Position numbers and translations under genes: made by a program | Shown here: positions 24,742 to 33,545 of the stretch, piece by piece | Layout of the letters: every line of letters begins with the position of its first letter | Position numbering within the stretch: the first letter of the stretch is position 1 | Source of the DNA: Phycisphaerales bacterium | GTDB taxonomy: Bacteria; Planctomycetota; Phycisphaerae; UBA1845; Fen-1342 | Assembly (NCBI GenBank): GCA_016795025.1 | Contig: JAEUIR010000012.1 | Coordinates: 1-40,883, forward strand | DNA: 40,883 bases | Direction: 5' to 3' | The notes under the pieces: generated by a model | What the model was told of the DNA's origin: nothing | Seen by the model: only the letters and a program-made list of their open reading frames with translations | The model's database searches: none

Positions 24742-25551
24742 ATGGAATCACCTCTCAACGCGACACTCGTGGAACGGATCGACCAGAACCCCGAGCTGGC
24801 CGTCTTCAGGATTCGACCCGACTCAGGCGAAATCCGTCCGTTTGAACCGGGGCAGTACGCCATGCTGGCGCTCATTAACGATGAGCCGCTGCCGGCCAAC
24901 CTCCCGCCTGCCGCGGCTGCGCGGACGAAAGTGCGCCTGATCAAGCGCGCTTACTCCATCGCGTCCGCGCCCAAGGCGCGCGATCACATGGAGTTTTTGA
25001 TCGTGCTGGTCAAGGAAGGCCGCCTCACGCCGAAGCTCTGGCAGCTCAAGGTGGGCGATCGCATTTTGCTGGAGGATCAGGCCAAGGGCGAATTCACGCT
25101 GAACCATGTGCCGCGGGGCAAGAACATTGTCATGGTCTCCACCGGCACCGGCCTTGCACCGTTCATGTCGATGTTGCGGCAATATCACGGTCAGGGGTTG
25201 TGGAACAAGCTGGTCATCATCAACGGCTGCCGCTATGTGGCCGACTTCGGCTATCCCGATGAATTGAAAGACTACGTGCGGCGCGACCCGAATCTGACCT
25301 ACCTGCCGCTGGCAACGCGCGAGCCGGTCGATTCCGGCTGGAACGGCGTGCGCAGCCGCGTGAACCCGATTCTCGAAGCGGATGAGTTCAAGAAGCACGT
25401 TGGATTCCCGCTCGACCCGGAGAACTGCGTGGTCATGCTCTGCGGCAATCCCGACATGATCGACGGCGTTCAGAAATCGCTCGAAGGCCGCGGCTTCGTC
25501 ACGAACACGAAAGAAACCAAGGGCAACATCTACTTCGAAAGATATTGGTGA
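24742..25551 (+). CDS. fpr: Ferredoxin/flavodoxin-NADP+ reductase
   Basis: 269-residue FAD enzyme exchanging electrons between NADPH and ferredoxin or flavodoxin. The FAD site is RAYSIASAP (69-77), preceded by FEPGQYAML; the NADP site is STGTGLAPFMSML (133-145), then NGCRYVADFGYPDEL and VVMLCGNPDMIDGV. The C-terminus YFERYW ends in an aromatic residue that stacks on the flavin, as in bacterial FPR. It starts at ATG 24742; an in-frame extension to 24679 is not family-like. It is probably monocistronic. Confidence 0.94.
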   Translation: MESPLNATLVERIDQNPELAVFRIRPDSGEIRPFEPGQYAMLALINDEPLPANLPPAAAARTKVRLIKRAYSIASAPKARDHMEFLIVLVKEGRLTPKLWQLKVGDRILLEDQAKGEFTLNHVPRGKNIVMVSTGTGLAPFMSMLRQYHGQGLWNKLVIINGCRYVADFGYPDELKDYVRRDPNLTYLPLATREPVDSGWNGVRSRVNPILEADEFKKHVGFPLDPENCVVMLCGNPDMIDGVQKSLEGRGFVTNTKETKGNIYFERYW

Positions 25552-26261
25552 CAGAGGCGATACTCAACACTCAGACTGCAAGATGTCAAAACTCAAACCG
25601 CGAGTCCTTTCCGGCAGAATCGGCGAGTTGATGCATGCGGTCTGACTGCGGGGCGGGCGCGATCGAGTTTCGAGTCGTATTTTTTGGCGCGGCGGCGCGT
25701 TTGAATTGTGGATTCTGGATGGAATTCAGCGAACGGCGGAACTGCGGGCTCCCACTCGCAGTCCCACCGTCGCACCGCGTGACCGTCGAAATAGCCGGCC
25801 GCCGCGATGGATCATTCGGCCTCGGCTCGGGGCTCCCACTCCGAAGCGTGCCGACTGAACCGATTTCGCTCGCAATTACATACACACGAAGCAGACCGCG
25901 TTCCCGCAAAATTCCCTACCGCTTTTCCGCCTGACAATTCTCGACGATGCCGCATTATGCGGCGGGTTGATCGCAAGTGATGCCATAAAAGCGATTTAGA
26001 GCCGAATGGATCCGAGCAAAGGTCCGTTATCGCCCCATCGCGCCCTCGAAAAAAATTGGCCCGTGCCGCGTCCGGGATCGCCGCAACCCCGGAGGCGCGG
26101 CGCGACGATCCCACGAGATCGCGTAAAATTGCGCATCTGTCGTGCTAACTTCCACAATTGATATCGATGCGAACCCGAATCTGTTCGAAGGCCTGGCTGA
26201 ACCGTGGGCCTGTCGCGATGTCGCCAGCGATGCGGGCCAGGAGGTTCGATTGAGGCTGTGG
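25552..26261. other. 710-bp region without a recognisable gene
   Basis: Between fpr and the left REP-like cluster. Open frames on both strands are short, Arg/Ser-rich and unlike known proteins. No tRNA, clear terminator or promoter was found. It may be decayed mobile-element or spacer DNA. Confidence 0.5.
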
Positions 26262-26272
26262 GCTTCCAGCCG

Positions 26273-26356
26273 CTGGTGCGTGAATCCTTTCTCGCACCAG
26301 CTTCCGCGGGAATCCCTTCCCGCGTCTTCACGCGAGATGGGTATCACGCACGACCA
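26273..26356. repeat. Left REP-like palindromes beside the RAYT gene
   Basis: Three elements: CTGGTGCG...CGCACCAG (26273-26300, 8-bp arms); GCGGGAA-TCCC-TTCCCGC (26306-26323, 7-bp arms); and an inverted copy of the first type (core about 26335-26355; reverse complement GTGCGTGATACCCATCTCGC). The same motifs recur to the right of the transposase gene. Confidence 0.75.
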
Positions 26357-26372
26357 GCGATAAGCTCCACGA

Positions 26373-26909
26373 ATGCCCCGCTATGTCGCGAACGAGAATC
26401 TGCCGTACTTCTGCACCATTACCGTTCTGGATTGGCTGCCCGTGCTGATCGAGTCGCGGTACGTCGATCCGATCCTCGACAGCCTGCGTTTCTGCCGCCA
26501 GAGCAAGGCGCTGAGGCTCTACGCCTTCGTCGTCATGCCGAATCACATGCATTTCATCTGCTCAGCGGGCGACCAACTTCACGATGTGATGCGCGACTTT
26601 AAGCGCTTCACGTCGCGACAGATTCACGACCGCATGAAGAAGGACGGCCGTACGACGATGTTGCAATGGCTGCAATGCACGACGCAGCGCGCCCGTCGCG
26701 GCCGCGACGAGCTGGGGCTCTGGCAGGACGGTTTTCATCCGCAGGCGATCTGGTCGTCAGAGGTGTTTCAACAAAAGCTCGACTACCTGCACGCGAATCC
26801 GTGTCGGAAGGGTCTTGTCCAGCGGCCCGAGCAGTGGTGGTTCAGTTCGGCGGCGTGCTATTCAGGGGAGAAGGCGTGCTGCATGGAGGTGGATCGGTTG
26901 GAACTCTGA
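26373..26909 (+). CDS. REP-associated tyrosine transposase (Y1/RAYT family)
   Basis: 178-residue single-strand DNA nuclease of the HUH class. The opening PRYVANENLPYFCTITVLDW, the HUH pair HMH at 58-60 in AFVVMPNHMHFI, and the catalytic-tyrosine region QKLDYLHANPCRKGLV (Tyr138) match RAYT/IS200-like Y1 enzymes. These proteins nick and move REP palindromes. REP-like hairpins lie on both sides, supporting a functional link. The ribosome site is weak. Length and motifs look intact, so it may be active; it may also be a domesticated copy, as RAYTs often are. Confidence 0.88.
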   Translation: MPRYVANENLPYFCTITVLDWLPVLIESRYVDPILDSLRFCRQSKALRLYAFVVMPNHMHFICSAGDQLHDVMRDFKRFTSRQIHDRMKKDGRTTMLQWLQCTTQRARRGRDELGLWQDGFHPQAIWSSEVFQQKLDYLHANPCRKGLVQRPEQWWFSSAACYSGEKACCMEVDRLEL

Positions 26910-26915
26910 GGATTC

Positions 26916-27065
26916 GCGGAAAGGAATTCCCGCTCGCGCGTGATTCCGTCTCGCATCGCTCGTGCGTGATTCCTATCTCGCACGCACTCCGACGGGATTC
27001 CCAGCCCGCGTCCGCATTCGCGGGAACGGATTCCCGCAGACGGGATGCGAGAACGAGTTCTCGCA
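26916..27065. repeat. Right REP-like palindrome array beside the RAYT gene
   Basis: Hairpins GCGGAAA-GGAA-TTCCCGC (26916-26933, one mismatch), GCGGGAA-CGGA-TTCCCGC (27020-27037, perfect 7-bp arms) and TGCGAGAA-CGAG-TTCTCGCA (27046-27065, perfect 8-bp arms), plus two more copies of the GTGCGTGATTCC..TCTCGCA unit around 26935-26990. They match the left cluster. Confidence 0.75.
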
Positions 27066-27292
27066 CCAGCCTTATGAGCCAGCTATTGGTCCGGGTTCGA
27101 CACTGACTATCAGGCGCCGGTCACGGCTGAGTAGAGGATCTGAACCTCTGCACGGTGAAACATGCTCGGCACACATAGCGGAACGGCCCGCTGACTTGCG
27201 CCAGACAGGCCGTCCGCCGTCCTTCCCGGGATTCGCTATCGGCCGGGACGCTTGGAAGCAAGCGTCACGACCGCCATGCCGCTGCCAATCGG

Positions 27293-28438
27293 TCAGCTAT
27301 TGCAGTTGTAATTCGAGCAGTCGAGCGTCAGCGTGCCGCTGATGCTGGTGCCAACGGTGACCACATCGCCCGTATGAACTGCCGGGAAATTGGCCGGGAA
27401 ATTACCGTCGGAGGTGTCATAGCGAAGCTCGCCGCGGCCGCGCGAATCGGTGAACAGCGTGCCCACGGCCACACCCTGAATTCGGACAGTCAGGGCTGAG
27501 TTGGCCGGGCCGCTATCGGTCCGAACGCGGAATCGCTTGCAGGCGCCGCCAGCGACTTCGCGGTACTCAGCCGAGCCGCTGCCGCCGCCGCTCAGCGATG
27601 CGCTAAGTTGCGTCGAACCGTCGGGGCATGTGCCGCCACCACCGCCATTGTCATTGCCATTGGTCGTACCATTGTCATTGCCATTGGTCGTACCATTGTC
27701 ATTGCCGTTGGTCGTGCCGTTGTCATTGCCGTTGGTCGTTCCATTGTCCTTGCCGTTGGTCGTGCCGTTGTCATTGCCGTTGGTCGTGCCATTGTCGTTG
27801 CCGTTGGCGTTGTCGCACGGCGTTCCGCCGCCATTCGCCAGCAGCGCGACAAAGGGATTAATGTCGAAGTTGTTAAACAACCCATCGCAATTGACATCGC
27901 CGGCCATGATATTACAGCCCGGCCACAGCGCGGCATACACGGCCGCATCGCCCAGTGCCACGCCAAATGGATCGATATCAAAGTTATTGACGAGTCCATC
28001 GCAGTTCATATCGCCGCGTCGGAACCCGCCGCTACCGTTATCGTTCCCGTTCGTCGCGCCGTTGTCGTTGCCGTTCGTGGTCCCGTTGTCATTGCCATTA
28101 GTGGTGCCGTTGTCGTTCCCGTTCGTGCCACCATTGGTATTGTCGTTTGTCCCACCGTTGGTGTTGTCGTTCGTGCCACCATTGGTGTTGTCGTTTGTGC
28201 CACCATTGGTATTGTCATTCGTGCCGTTATCGTTGCCGTTGCCGGCCACGCCGCCGCCAGGCACTTCGCCGGACTCCTGTCCTTCCGGCGGTGTCAGCGG
28301 CTTGGCCCGCGCGGCCGATTCGGCCACGTCGCCCGTAAGTGCGTTCAGCAGCGAGTCGGATGTCTCCGAAACGCACCCGACGACAATCGCGCCGGCCACT
28401 GTCAGCACCGCACAGGCTTTCCATTTAAGCCATCTCAT
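27293..28438 (-). CDS. Lipoprotein with NDNG tandem repeats and an internal FDIDPF pair
   Basis: 381 residues from the ATG at 28438, which has GGAG 6 bases upstream. The signal peptide ends at a lipobox-like cysteine (AGAIVVGCVSE). A low-complexity linker follows, built of NDNTNGGT (4 copies) and NGNDNGTT units. Then comes the calcium-loop pair GDMNCDGLVNNFDIDPF and GDVNCDGLFNNFDINPF, then six more NGNDNGTT-type units. A C-terminal domain of about 110 residues (CPDGSTQLSASLSGGGSGSA to LTLDCSNYNCNS) contains GRGELRYDTSDGNFPANFP, a stretch seen in other planctomycete exported proteins. Likely surface-exposed. The Asn/Asp/Gly linkers may bind calcium or act as flexible spacers. Function unknown. 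An upstream in-frame ATG at 28489 is less likely. Confidence 0.8.
   Translation of the reverse strand: MRWLKWKACAVLTVAGAIVVGCVSETSDSLLNALTGDVAESAARAKPLTPPEGQESGEVPGGGVAGNGNDNGTNDNTNGGTNDNTNGGTNDNTNGGTNDNTNGGTNGNDNGTTNGNDNGTTNGNDNGATNGNDNGSGGFRRGDMNCDGLVNNFDIDPFGVALGDAAVYAALWPGCNIMAGDVNCDGLFNNFDINPFVALLANGGGTPCDNANGNDNGTTNGNDNGTTNGKDNGTTNGNDNGTTNGNDNGTTNGNDNGTTNGNDNGGGGGTCPDGSTQLSASLSGGGSGSAEYREVAGGACKRFRVRTDSGPANSALTVRIQGVAVGTLFTDSRGRGELRYDTSDGNFPANFPAVHTGDVVTVGTSISGTLTLDCSNYNCNS
27646..27808. repeat. 24-bp coding tandem repeats (NGNDNGTT units), distal block
   Basis: About seven near-identical 24-base units encode NGNDNGTT on the minus strand; one unit has Lys for Asn (NGKDNGTT). Third-position differences between units show that they are not all recent copies. 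Confidence 0.9.
28035..28246. repeat. Coding tandem repeats (NDNTNGGT and NGNDNGTT units), proximal block
   Basis: Four NDNTNGGT units and several NGNDNGTT units, 24 bases each, in the N-terminal linker of the lipoprotein. Copy number is likely to vary between strains. Confidence 0.88.
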
Positions 28439-28876
28439 GCAGTTCTCCATCGATTCGTCCAGGACGATCCGACTGGCGAATCCGCACACACGCGTGTGTC
28501 TCCCGGTTCACCGATCACGTTGCGTCCATCCCTCTCGTGATCTGCCTGAGCCGCTCGCCGACCAAAACCGCAGCGGCAAATAAGCGAAGGACGATTGCGC
28601 GGACTGTTCGAATCGCGCCCAGGCTGTCAGCGATAAAGAGAACCCGCCCCGCGCCTTTGATACGAGGACTCAGTTTAGCGACTGCAACAACGCTAACTAT
28701 TTTTTTATAGGACTATTGACGCCGTCCCGCATGCCTCCGTCGCGCGGATCGCGCGCAACCATACAGGGTCATTCGGGATCGCGTTGCCAGGCGCGCGCGT
28801 TCCCGAGCACTGGCGGAATGCTTAAACCGTTTTGATTTCCATTACAATCCGCTGATCCACCCATAGGATATGGCAG
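28439..28876. other. Divergent intergenic region, lipoprotein to beta-helix protein
   Basis: 438 bases with no gene recognised. It contains an AT-rich stretch near 28696-28720 (run of seven T) and TACAAT at 28843-28848, a possible -10 for the rightward gene without a good -35. Promoters for both neighbours should lie here. Confidence 0.45.
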
Positions 28877-30742
28877 ATGTTTTCACATGTCGCATCGCGT
28901 GGCCACGCCTTTGCACTGGTCGCCGTGTTGACGCTTGTGGCTTCGATCTCCGAGGCTCAGACAGTCATCTACGTCCGCCAGGGCGCGCCGCCGGGCGGGG
29001 ACGGCGCGACATGGGAGACGGCATTCAATCGGCTGGATGACGCGATCGAATTGGGAGAATATGACGGGCCGGTCGAGTTTTGGGTGGCGCTGGGCACATA
29101 CACGCCCGCACCGCCGGGTGGCAACCGCAATGAGTATTTCCAGGCGGCCAGCGGGATGCGGTTTCTGGGTGGGTTCGCCGGATTTGAGACGTCGGCTGAT
29201 CAGCGCCGGCCCGACGTGTATGTCACCGTCTTGAGCGGCGACTTGAACGGCGACGATCTTCTCGGATTCGTAAATCGATCCGACAACTCTCATTCGATCA
29301 TGTACGCCTTTCTAGCGGATTCTGACGAAACAACGCTGGAGGTAGACGGCTTCGTGTTTACTGGCAGCGCCGGCGCTGCTGACGACGGCGCGAATTGCGC
29401 GCTGGTGGCTTTTTTCACGTATGACGGGCTCGATCTACGAAACTGCACGTTCATCGAAAACGAGGGTGGCAGCGGCGGAGCGGTGTTTGCCGGAGCGCAA
29501 TTCGGCGGGTTCGCCAACTTCGAGAACTGCCTTTTCGCTCAAAACCGCGGCGTGGTCGGTGGCGCGGTGTACACGGTGCGCGGCGCCTACTGCACGTTGC
29601 GCGGCTGCACGTTTGAAGGAAACAAAGCCAGTGCGGCGGGAGGCGGTTTCGTCGCCGATCACACGAACGGCGTATTCATGGAGAATTGCCGTTTCGAGCG
29701 TAACCAGGCGCCGATCGGCGGGGCGGCGTATGTCGTGACCCACGCATCATCGGACATTGTGATTCTGTCGCGCTGTGAGTTCGTTTTGAACACCGCGAGC
29801 GACCGCGGTGGCGCGCTTGCGAATCTCGGCTCAACCGTGAACATCTTCAATAGCCGGTTTTTCAATAACCATGCCACAGCGGCCGGCGGCGCGCTGTTTG
29901 CGAATACTTACGAGCGGCTGCCGGGGCGATATCGAGATGCGCTTGCGCGCGTCGCCAATTCGCTATTCACCGGGAATTCCGCGGAATTCAATGGCGCTGC
30001 GATGTACCTCACCGACACCGGCCCCGGTGCGACAACGAATGTGCGCGTGGCCAGCAGCACGGTCGCGCACAACCAATGCGCAGGGCGCGGCGGCGGTGTG
30101 CGGGCCGACAATACGGCGCAGCTTGCGTTGGCGAATTCCGTTCTCTGGGGCAACGGCGATTCCGGAGGAATGGATGAAAGCGCTCAACTGGACGCTGAGG
30201 GCGCGAGCCTGTCGATCGGGTATAGCGATGTGCAGGGCTGGACCGGAGCGCTCGGCGGTCCCGGAAATTTTGGCGCTGACCCCCGATTCGTCCAACCTGC
30301 CGGGCCGGACGGCTCGCCGGGTACGCCGGATGACGATTTGCGCGTTCGCTTCGGCTCGCCCTTGATCGACGCCGGCAGCAATGCCGAAATGCCCGCGGAC
30401 ATCGCCGACCTCGACGGGGACGGCGACATCGCAGAGGCGTTGCCGCGCGATCTTGCGGAATTCGCGCGTTTTCGCGACGAGCCGTCCGCTTCGGATTCAG
30501 GGTCAGGTTCGCCGCCGCTGGTTGACATGGGGGCGTTCGAGTTTCGACCGATCGGCGATATGAATTGCGACAGTGTCGTAAACGCCTTCGACATCGATCC
30601 ATTCGTGCTCGCATTGGTGACGCCGGAGGCGTACGAAAACGAGTTTCCGCTATGCGCCATCGCGAACGGCGATATTGATGGCGATGGCGCGGTGACCAAT
30701 TTCGACATCGATCCATTCGTTGATCTGCTGATCGGCGGATAG
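28877..30742 (+). CDS. Secreted right-handed beta-helix protein with C-terminal FDIDPF pair
   Basis: 621 residues. Signal peptide (HAFALVAVLTLVASISEA), then the opening VIYVRQGAPPGGDGATWETA followed by FNRLDDAI and GGFAGFETSADQR, typical of chlamydial-type polymorphic membrane protein/parallel beta-helix proteins of planctomycetes. Many short repeats of the GGA(V/L/M)xxxxxxxxxxNCxFxxN kind follow (GGAVFAGAQFGGFANFENCLF, GGAVYTVRGAYCTLRGCTF and others). The end has GDMNCDSVVNAFDIDPF and GDIDGDGAVTNFDIDPF. Presumably surface-exposed, binding or cleaving polysaccharide; no catalytic residues can be named. AGGA precedes the ATG. Confidence 0.85.
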   Translation: MFSHVASRGHAFALVAVLTLVASISEAQTVIYVRQGAPPGGDGATWETAFNRLDDAIELGEYDGPVEFWVALGTYTPAPPGGNRNEYFQAASGMRFLGGFAGFETSADQRRPDVYVTVLSGDLNGDDLLGFVNRSDNSHSIMYAFLADSDETTLEVDGFVFTGSAGAADDGANCALVAFFTYDGLDLRNCTFIENEGGSGGAVFAGAQFGGFANFENCLFAQNRGVVGGAVYTVRGAYCTLRGCTFEGNKASAAGGGFVADHTNGVFMENCRFERNQAPIGGAAYVVTHASSDIVILSRCEFVLNTASDRGGALANLGSTVNIFNSRFFNNHATAAGGALFANTYERLPGRYRDALARVANSLFTGNSAEFNGAAMYLTDTGPGATTNVRVASSTVAHNQCAGRGGGVRADNTAQLALANSVLWGNGDSGGMDESAQLDAEGASLSIGYSDVQGWTGALGGPGNFGADPRFVQPAGPDGSPGTPDDDLRVRFGSPLIDAGSNAEMPADIADLDGDGDIAEALPRDLAEFARFRDEPSASDSGSGSPPLVDMGAFEFRPIGDMNCDSVVNAFDIDPFVLALVTPEAYENEFPLCAIANGDIDGDGAVTNFDIDPFVDLLIGG

Positions 30743-31091
30743 GCGCGGCCAAATGCGGTGGCGCGGAGATTCCGCTCGCAATCAAAATCAACCAGCCGGC
30801 GATTCCGGCGGGCAGAAAGCCCGCGACACCAACTTTTGGGGCAGGGCAATCGCATCTTCATCTCCCTGGGTGAGCACCTTGAGCAGATAGTCGTGGTCCC
30901 AGCCGCGGTTCAGCCGTTTGCCGGGTGCCCTGCCGACGGCTGTTCGCGTCGCCAGGCAGGCGGCATGAACTTACTCACAAACTTAATGCCGCCCCTTTTT
31001 TTTCGCGATTTCTTGCTTTTGGCCGGAAGAGCTTTTGCATTGAACTTCCCGCCGCGAATCCGGTATTCTCGCGCGGGGAGAAGGTGTTCGA
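30743..31091. other. Intergenic region with a hairpin and a promoter
   Basis: 349 bases without a gene. GCGGGC-AGAAA-GCCCGC (30808-30824) is a perfect 6-bp hairpin that may end the beta-helix transcript. A promoter for the pseudopilin gene is at 31040-31069. Confidence 0.5.
31040..31069 (+). promoter_or_regulatory. Candidate sigma-70 promoter for the pseudopilin gene
   Basis: TTGAAC (31040-31045) and TATTCT (31064-31069) with an 18-base spacer. A start near 31076 leaves a leader of about 16 bases that includes a GGGGAGAAGG ribosome site before the ATG at 31092. Confidence 0.45.
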
Positions 31092-31865
31092 ATGAATGAC
31101 CGATCAAACGCCACAAACTCACGCCGCGGATTCACGCTGATCGAGCTATTAGTGGTCGTCGCGATCATCGCCCTGTTGATTTCGATTCTGCTGCCGGCGC
31201 TGTCCGCGGCCCGAGATGCCGCCCGCGGCGCAAAATGCCTGGCGCAATTCCACGGCCTGGCGCACGGTTTGACGATTTACACCACCGAGCACGCGGACGT
31301 TCTCGTGCCCGGCCGGTTGCCGCAGATCAGCGGCGACAATTGCAATTGGCAGGCGACGTTGTTTGGGCGCGCCAAATATCGCCCGACGTTCCTCGCGATG
31401 ATGAGCATCGGCGTCGGAACACCGCCATTCGCCGATCCTCAGGCGTGCCGCGACACCACCGATCGGCTGGGCGAGGCCGGCGATCGGCAAGACTACGCCA
31501 GCCCTAGTTTTGTGTGCCCGCAAACGCCCGAATGGACCGACGAACGCAACGGCAGCTATGGGTACAACTATCAGTTTCTCGGAAACTCGCGGCTGAGCGA
31601 CACGACAAACCCAAACTCATTCAAGCACTGGCCGGTTCGCATCGAGCGCATTCGCGCGCCCGGCCAAACCGTGGCCGTCGCCGATTGCAACAACGACCGC
31701 GTGTTCAGCTATAATGATGTCGATCCTTTTGTTGATTTGATTCTCGCGTCTCCGGGATGTTCCGTAGGCTACGGGACGCCGCCGCTCGACGAGTGTAACC
31801 AGCCGGGCGATTCGAGTGCGCCGGCCGGCGGCACGGGCGATTCGGACGAGAATCCCGAGGGTTGA
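31092..31865 (+). CDS. Type II secretion pseudopilin-like protein (prepilin N-methylation leader)
   Basis: 257 residues. The class III leader [20 protein letters not shown], with Gly before Phe and Glu at +5, is a prepilin peptidase substrate; [20 protein letters not shown] continues the long helix as in the planctomycete xcpT/DUF1559-type pseudopilins, which occur in dozens of copies per genome. The globular part has no catalytic signs. Near the C-terminus [21 protein letters not shown] resembles the FDxDPFV calcium motif of neighbouring secreted proteins, an unusual addition here. It ends in a Gly/Ser/Asp-rich tail. The next gene starts 73 bases on, so they may be co-transcribed. Confidence 0.85.
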   Translation: MNDRSNATNSRRGFTLIELLVVVAIIALLISILLPALSAARDAARGAKCLAQFHGLAHGLTIYTTEHADVLVPGRLPQISGDNCNWQATLFGRAKYRPTFLAMMSIGVGTPPFADPQACRDTTDRLGEAGDRQDYASPSFVCPQTPEWTDERNGSYGYNYQFLGNSRLSDTTNPNSFKHWPVRIERIRAPGQTVAVADCNNDRVFSYNDVDPFVDLILASPGCSVGYGTPPLDECNQPGDSSAPAGGTGDSDENPEG

Positions 31866-31938
31866 AACGACCCGGCGAGTGGGGAACATTCTGGGCAATC
31901 GTCGAAGAGCTGCGCGCGACGCGCGACGGAGGCGGACA

Positions 31939-33336
31939 ATGATTTTTCGATGCCGTGCCGGAAGTTCCGTGGCCACTTTTCTGCTGTTGGTTTACACCGC
32001 CTTGCAATCCGCCGCCGATCCAATCTACGATCGGGCGTGCATCAATGATCATTGTTTCGTGCGCTCCACATTTCTGCCCAGCACGTTTGCCTGGGTGATC
32101 GACAGTTTCGTGGCCGCGGACTCCGGCATTGGCGTCGTCGCGTTTGAATACGGCGAATCCAAGGGCGCGACATATGGCTATTTCACGCATTTCGACGCCT
32201 GGGGAAACATGCTCCATCAGCCCGTGCTGATCGATGAAGAGCATGGATTTCGGCTGAACCATCTATATGCCGCGCGCTTGCAGGACGTGACTGTGCTGTT
32301 ATGGCAAGCGCCGTTCACGAATGGCTCACATTACTTACGATTCTTTGACACCAGTGGTAACGCGCTGACGGATGCTATTTATGTACTTACTTCGAATGCC
32401 ACGCCGGGGCAATGGTGGGTCAGCGCTGGGCCGGACCGTGCGACAGCTACGGTGCTCGCAAATCGCGGATCGGGCCAAGTGGTGCATGTACGGTCCTTCA
32501 ATTGTGCCGGCGACCCGATTGAACCGAATGCGCAGCTTGATGCGATGTATGGTGACGCAGATTTTCCACGCACCGCCGTGGCGACGAACGGTGATTTACT
32601 GTTGACATACAAGTCCGGTCCTGACTATCCGACACAGTACGCAGTGTTTGAGCGGTTTTCTGGCGCTGATGGGACGCGGTTAGTCCAGACCGCGATCGCT
32701 AGAGCCACATCATCTTGGATGATTTGGGAAATGCAGGATGCCTCAATCGCGATAGGTTATGGAAGCTCTGTCGAAGGGCAGCACCATATCTTCGTTCAAC
32801 GTTTAGACACGGACGGCGTGCCAACCGAGGGCCGTCTGGACCTTGGAACCGACGGCGCGTACATCGGCACGGGCCTGCGCGATGGTCGTTTCGCCTACGT
32901 CTTTGACGCTTCCCGCGTGGTCTGGGTACATCTGTTCGACGAGGACTGGAATAGTCTGGGGCCGGCCTTGGAAGTGCAAACGCCACTGCTCGACTCGTCG
33001 GAACAAACTGGTCTCTTTGTTCGAAACGAGCTGGCGTACGAAGAGAACGGCACCGTCTGGCTCACCTGGTACACCTGGGGCGGTCCGGACGCGAACATCT
33101 GGACCGCGACGTTGCAACCCTTCCTCCCCGGCGACATGAACCGTGACGGCCTGCTCAACAACTTCGACATCGATCCGTTCGTCTTCGCGCTCAGCAACCT
33201 ACCGGCCTACGCGGCGACATTCAACATCCCCGAAGACGCGGCCGTGATTATTGGCGATATCAATGAGGACGGCTTTCTCAACAACTTCGACATCGACCCG
33301 TTCGTGGAGTGCCTGACCGGCGGCGGATGTCAGTAA
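31939..33336 (+). CDS. Secreted protein of unknown function with C-terminal FDIDPF pair
   Basis: 465 residues, with GGAGG before the ATG at 31939. Signal peptide SSVATFLLLVYTALQSAA. The body has a repetitive pattern of beta strands (FVAADSGIGVVAFEYGES, VVHVRSFNCAGDPIEP, HIFVQRLDTDGVPTEGRLDL, VVWVHLFDEDWNSLGPAL) suggesting a beta-propeller, though no named family is recognised. The C-terminus has PGDMNRDGLLNNFDIDPFVF and GDINEDGFLNNFDIDPFVE, two calcium-loop units nearly identical to those in neighbouring proteins. Base composition is slightly lower in GC in the middle (near 32300-32800). Likely extracellular. Confidence 0.78.
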   Translation: MIFRCRAGSSVATFLLLVYTALQSAADPIYDRACINDHCFVRSTFLPSTFAWVIDSFVAADSGIGVVAFEYGESKGATYGYFTHFDAWGNMLHQPVLIDEEHGFRLNHLYAARLQDVTVLLWQAPFTNGSHYLRFFDTSGNALTDAIYVLTSNATPGQWWVSAGPDRATATVLANRGSGQVVHVRSFNCAGDPIEPNAQLDAMYGDADFPRTAVATNGDLLLTYKSGPDYPTQYAVFERFSGADGTRLVQTAIARATSSWMIWEMQDASIAIGYGSSVEGQHHIFVQRLDTDGVPTEGRLDLGTDGAYIGTGLRDGRFAYVFDASRVVWVHLFDEDWNSLGPALEVQTPLLDSSEQTGLFVRNELAYEENGTVWLTWYTWGGPDANIWTATLQPFLPGDMNRDGLLNNFDIDPFVFALSNLPAYAATFNIPEDAAVIIGDINEDGFLNNFDIDPFVECLTGGGCQ

Positions 33337-33371
33337 CCCGGTCGCATTCGGACCTGCATGCGATTGCAAAA

Positions 33372-33408
33372 GCGGGCGGTCGAGGTTGGAAAAGCCGCGA
33401 TCGCCCGC
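33372..33408. terminator. Hairpin between convergent secreted-protein and HNH genes
   Basis: GCGGGCGGTCG (33372-33382) pairs with CGATCGCCCGC (33398-33408) over 11 positions with one G-T wobble; the loop is 15 bases. No T-run. It could end transcripts from either side. Confidence 0.45.
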
Positions 33409-33545
33409 GGTGTTTCCTGTGGGACAGGCAAACGGGCGCGGCGTCAACCAAGGGCGTTGCCCTGGGCTATATGGCTAAGGTGCCTCGTTGGGGCAGAATC
33501 ACACGCTGCGGGACTTATTCATTGCGATTCATGCCGCAGGATTGG

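Noticed and set aside
27080-27292. Possible tRNA-like stretch (GGTTCGACACTG) after the REP array
   Set aside because: No acceptor, D or anticodon arms can be drawn around it; only a 7-bp hairpin at 27248-27265 is real.
27646-28246. Regular repeats considered as a CRISPR array
   Set aside because: The 24-base units are contiguous with no unique spacers and encode a protein repeat; no cas genes are nearby.
27501-28583. Plus-strand open frames full of PLSLPLVV or HCHCRWSC repeats
   Set aside because: They are translations of the complementary strand of the NDNG-repeat lipoprotein. The minus strand has the signal peptide, calcium motifs and ribosome site.
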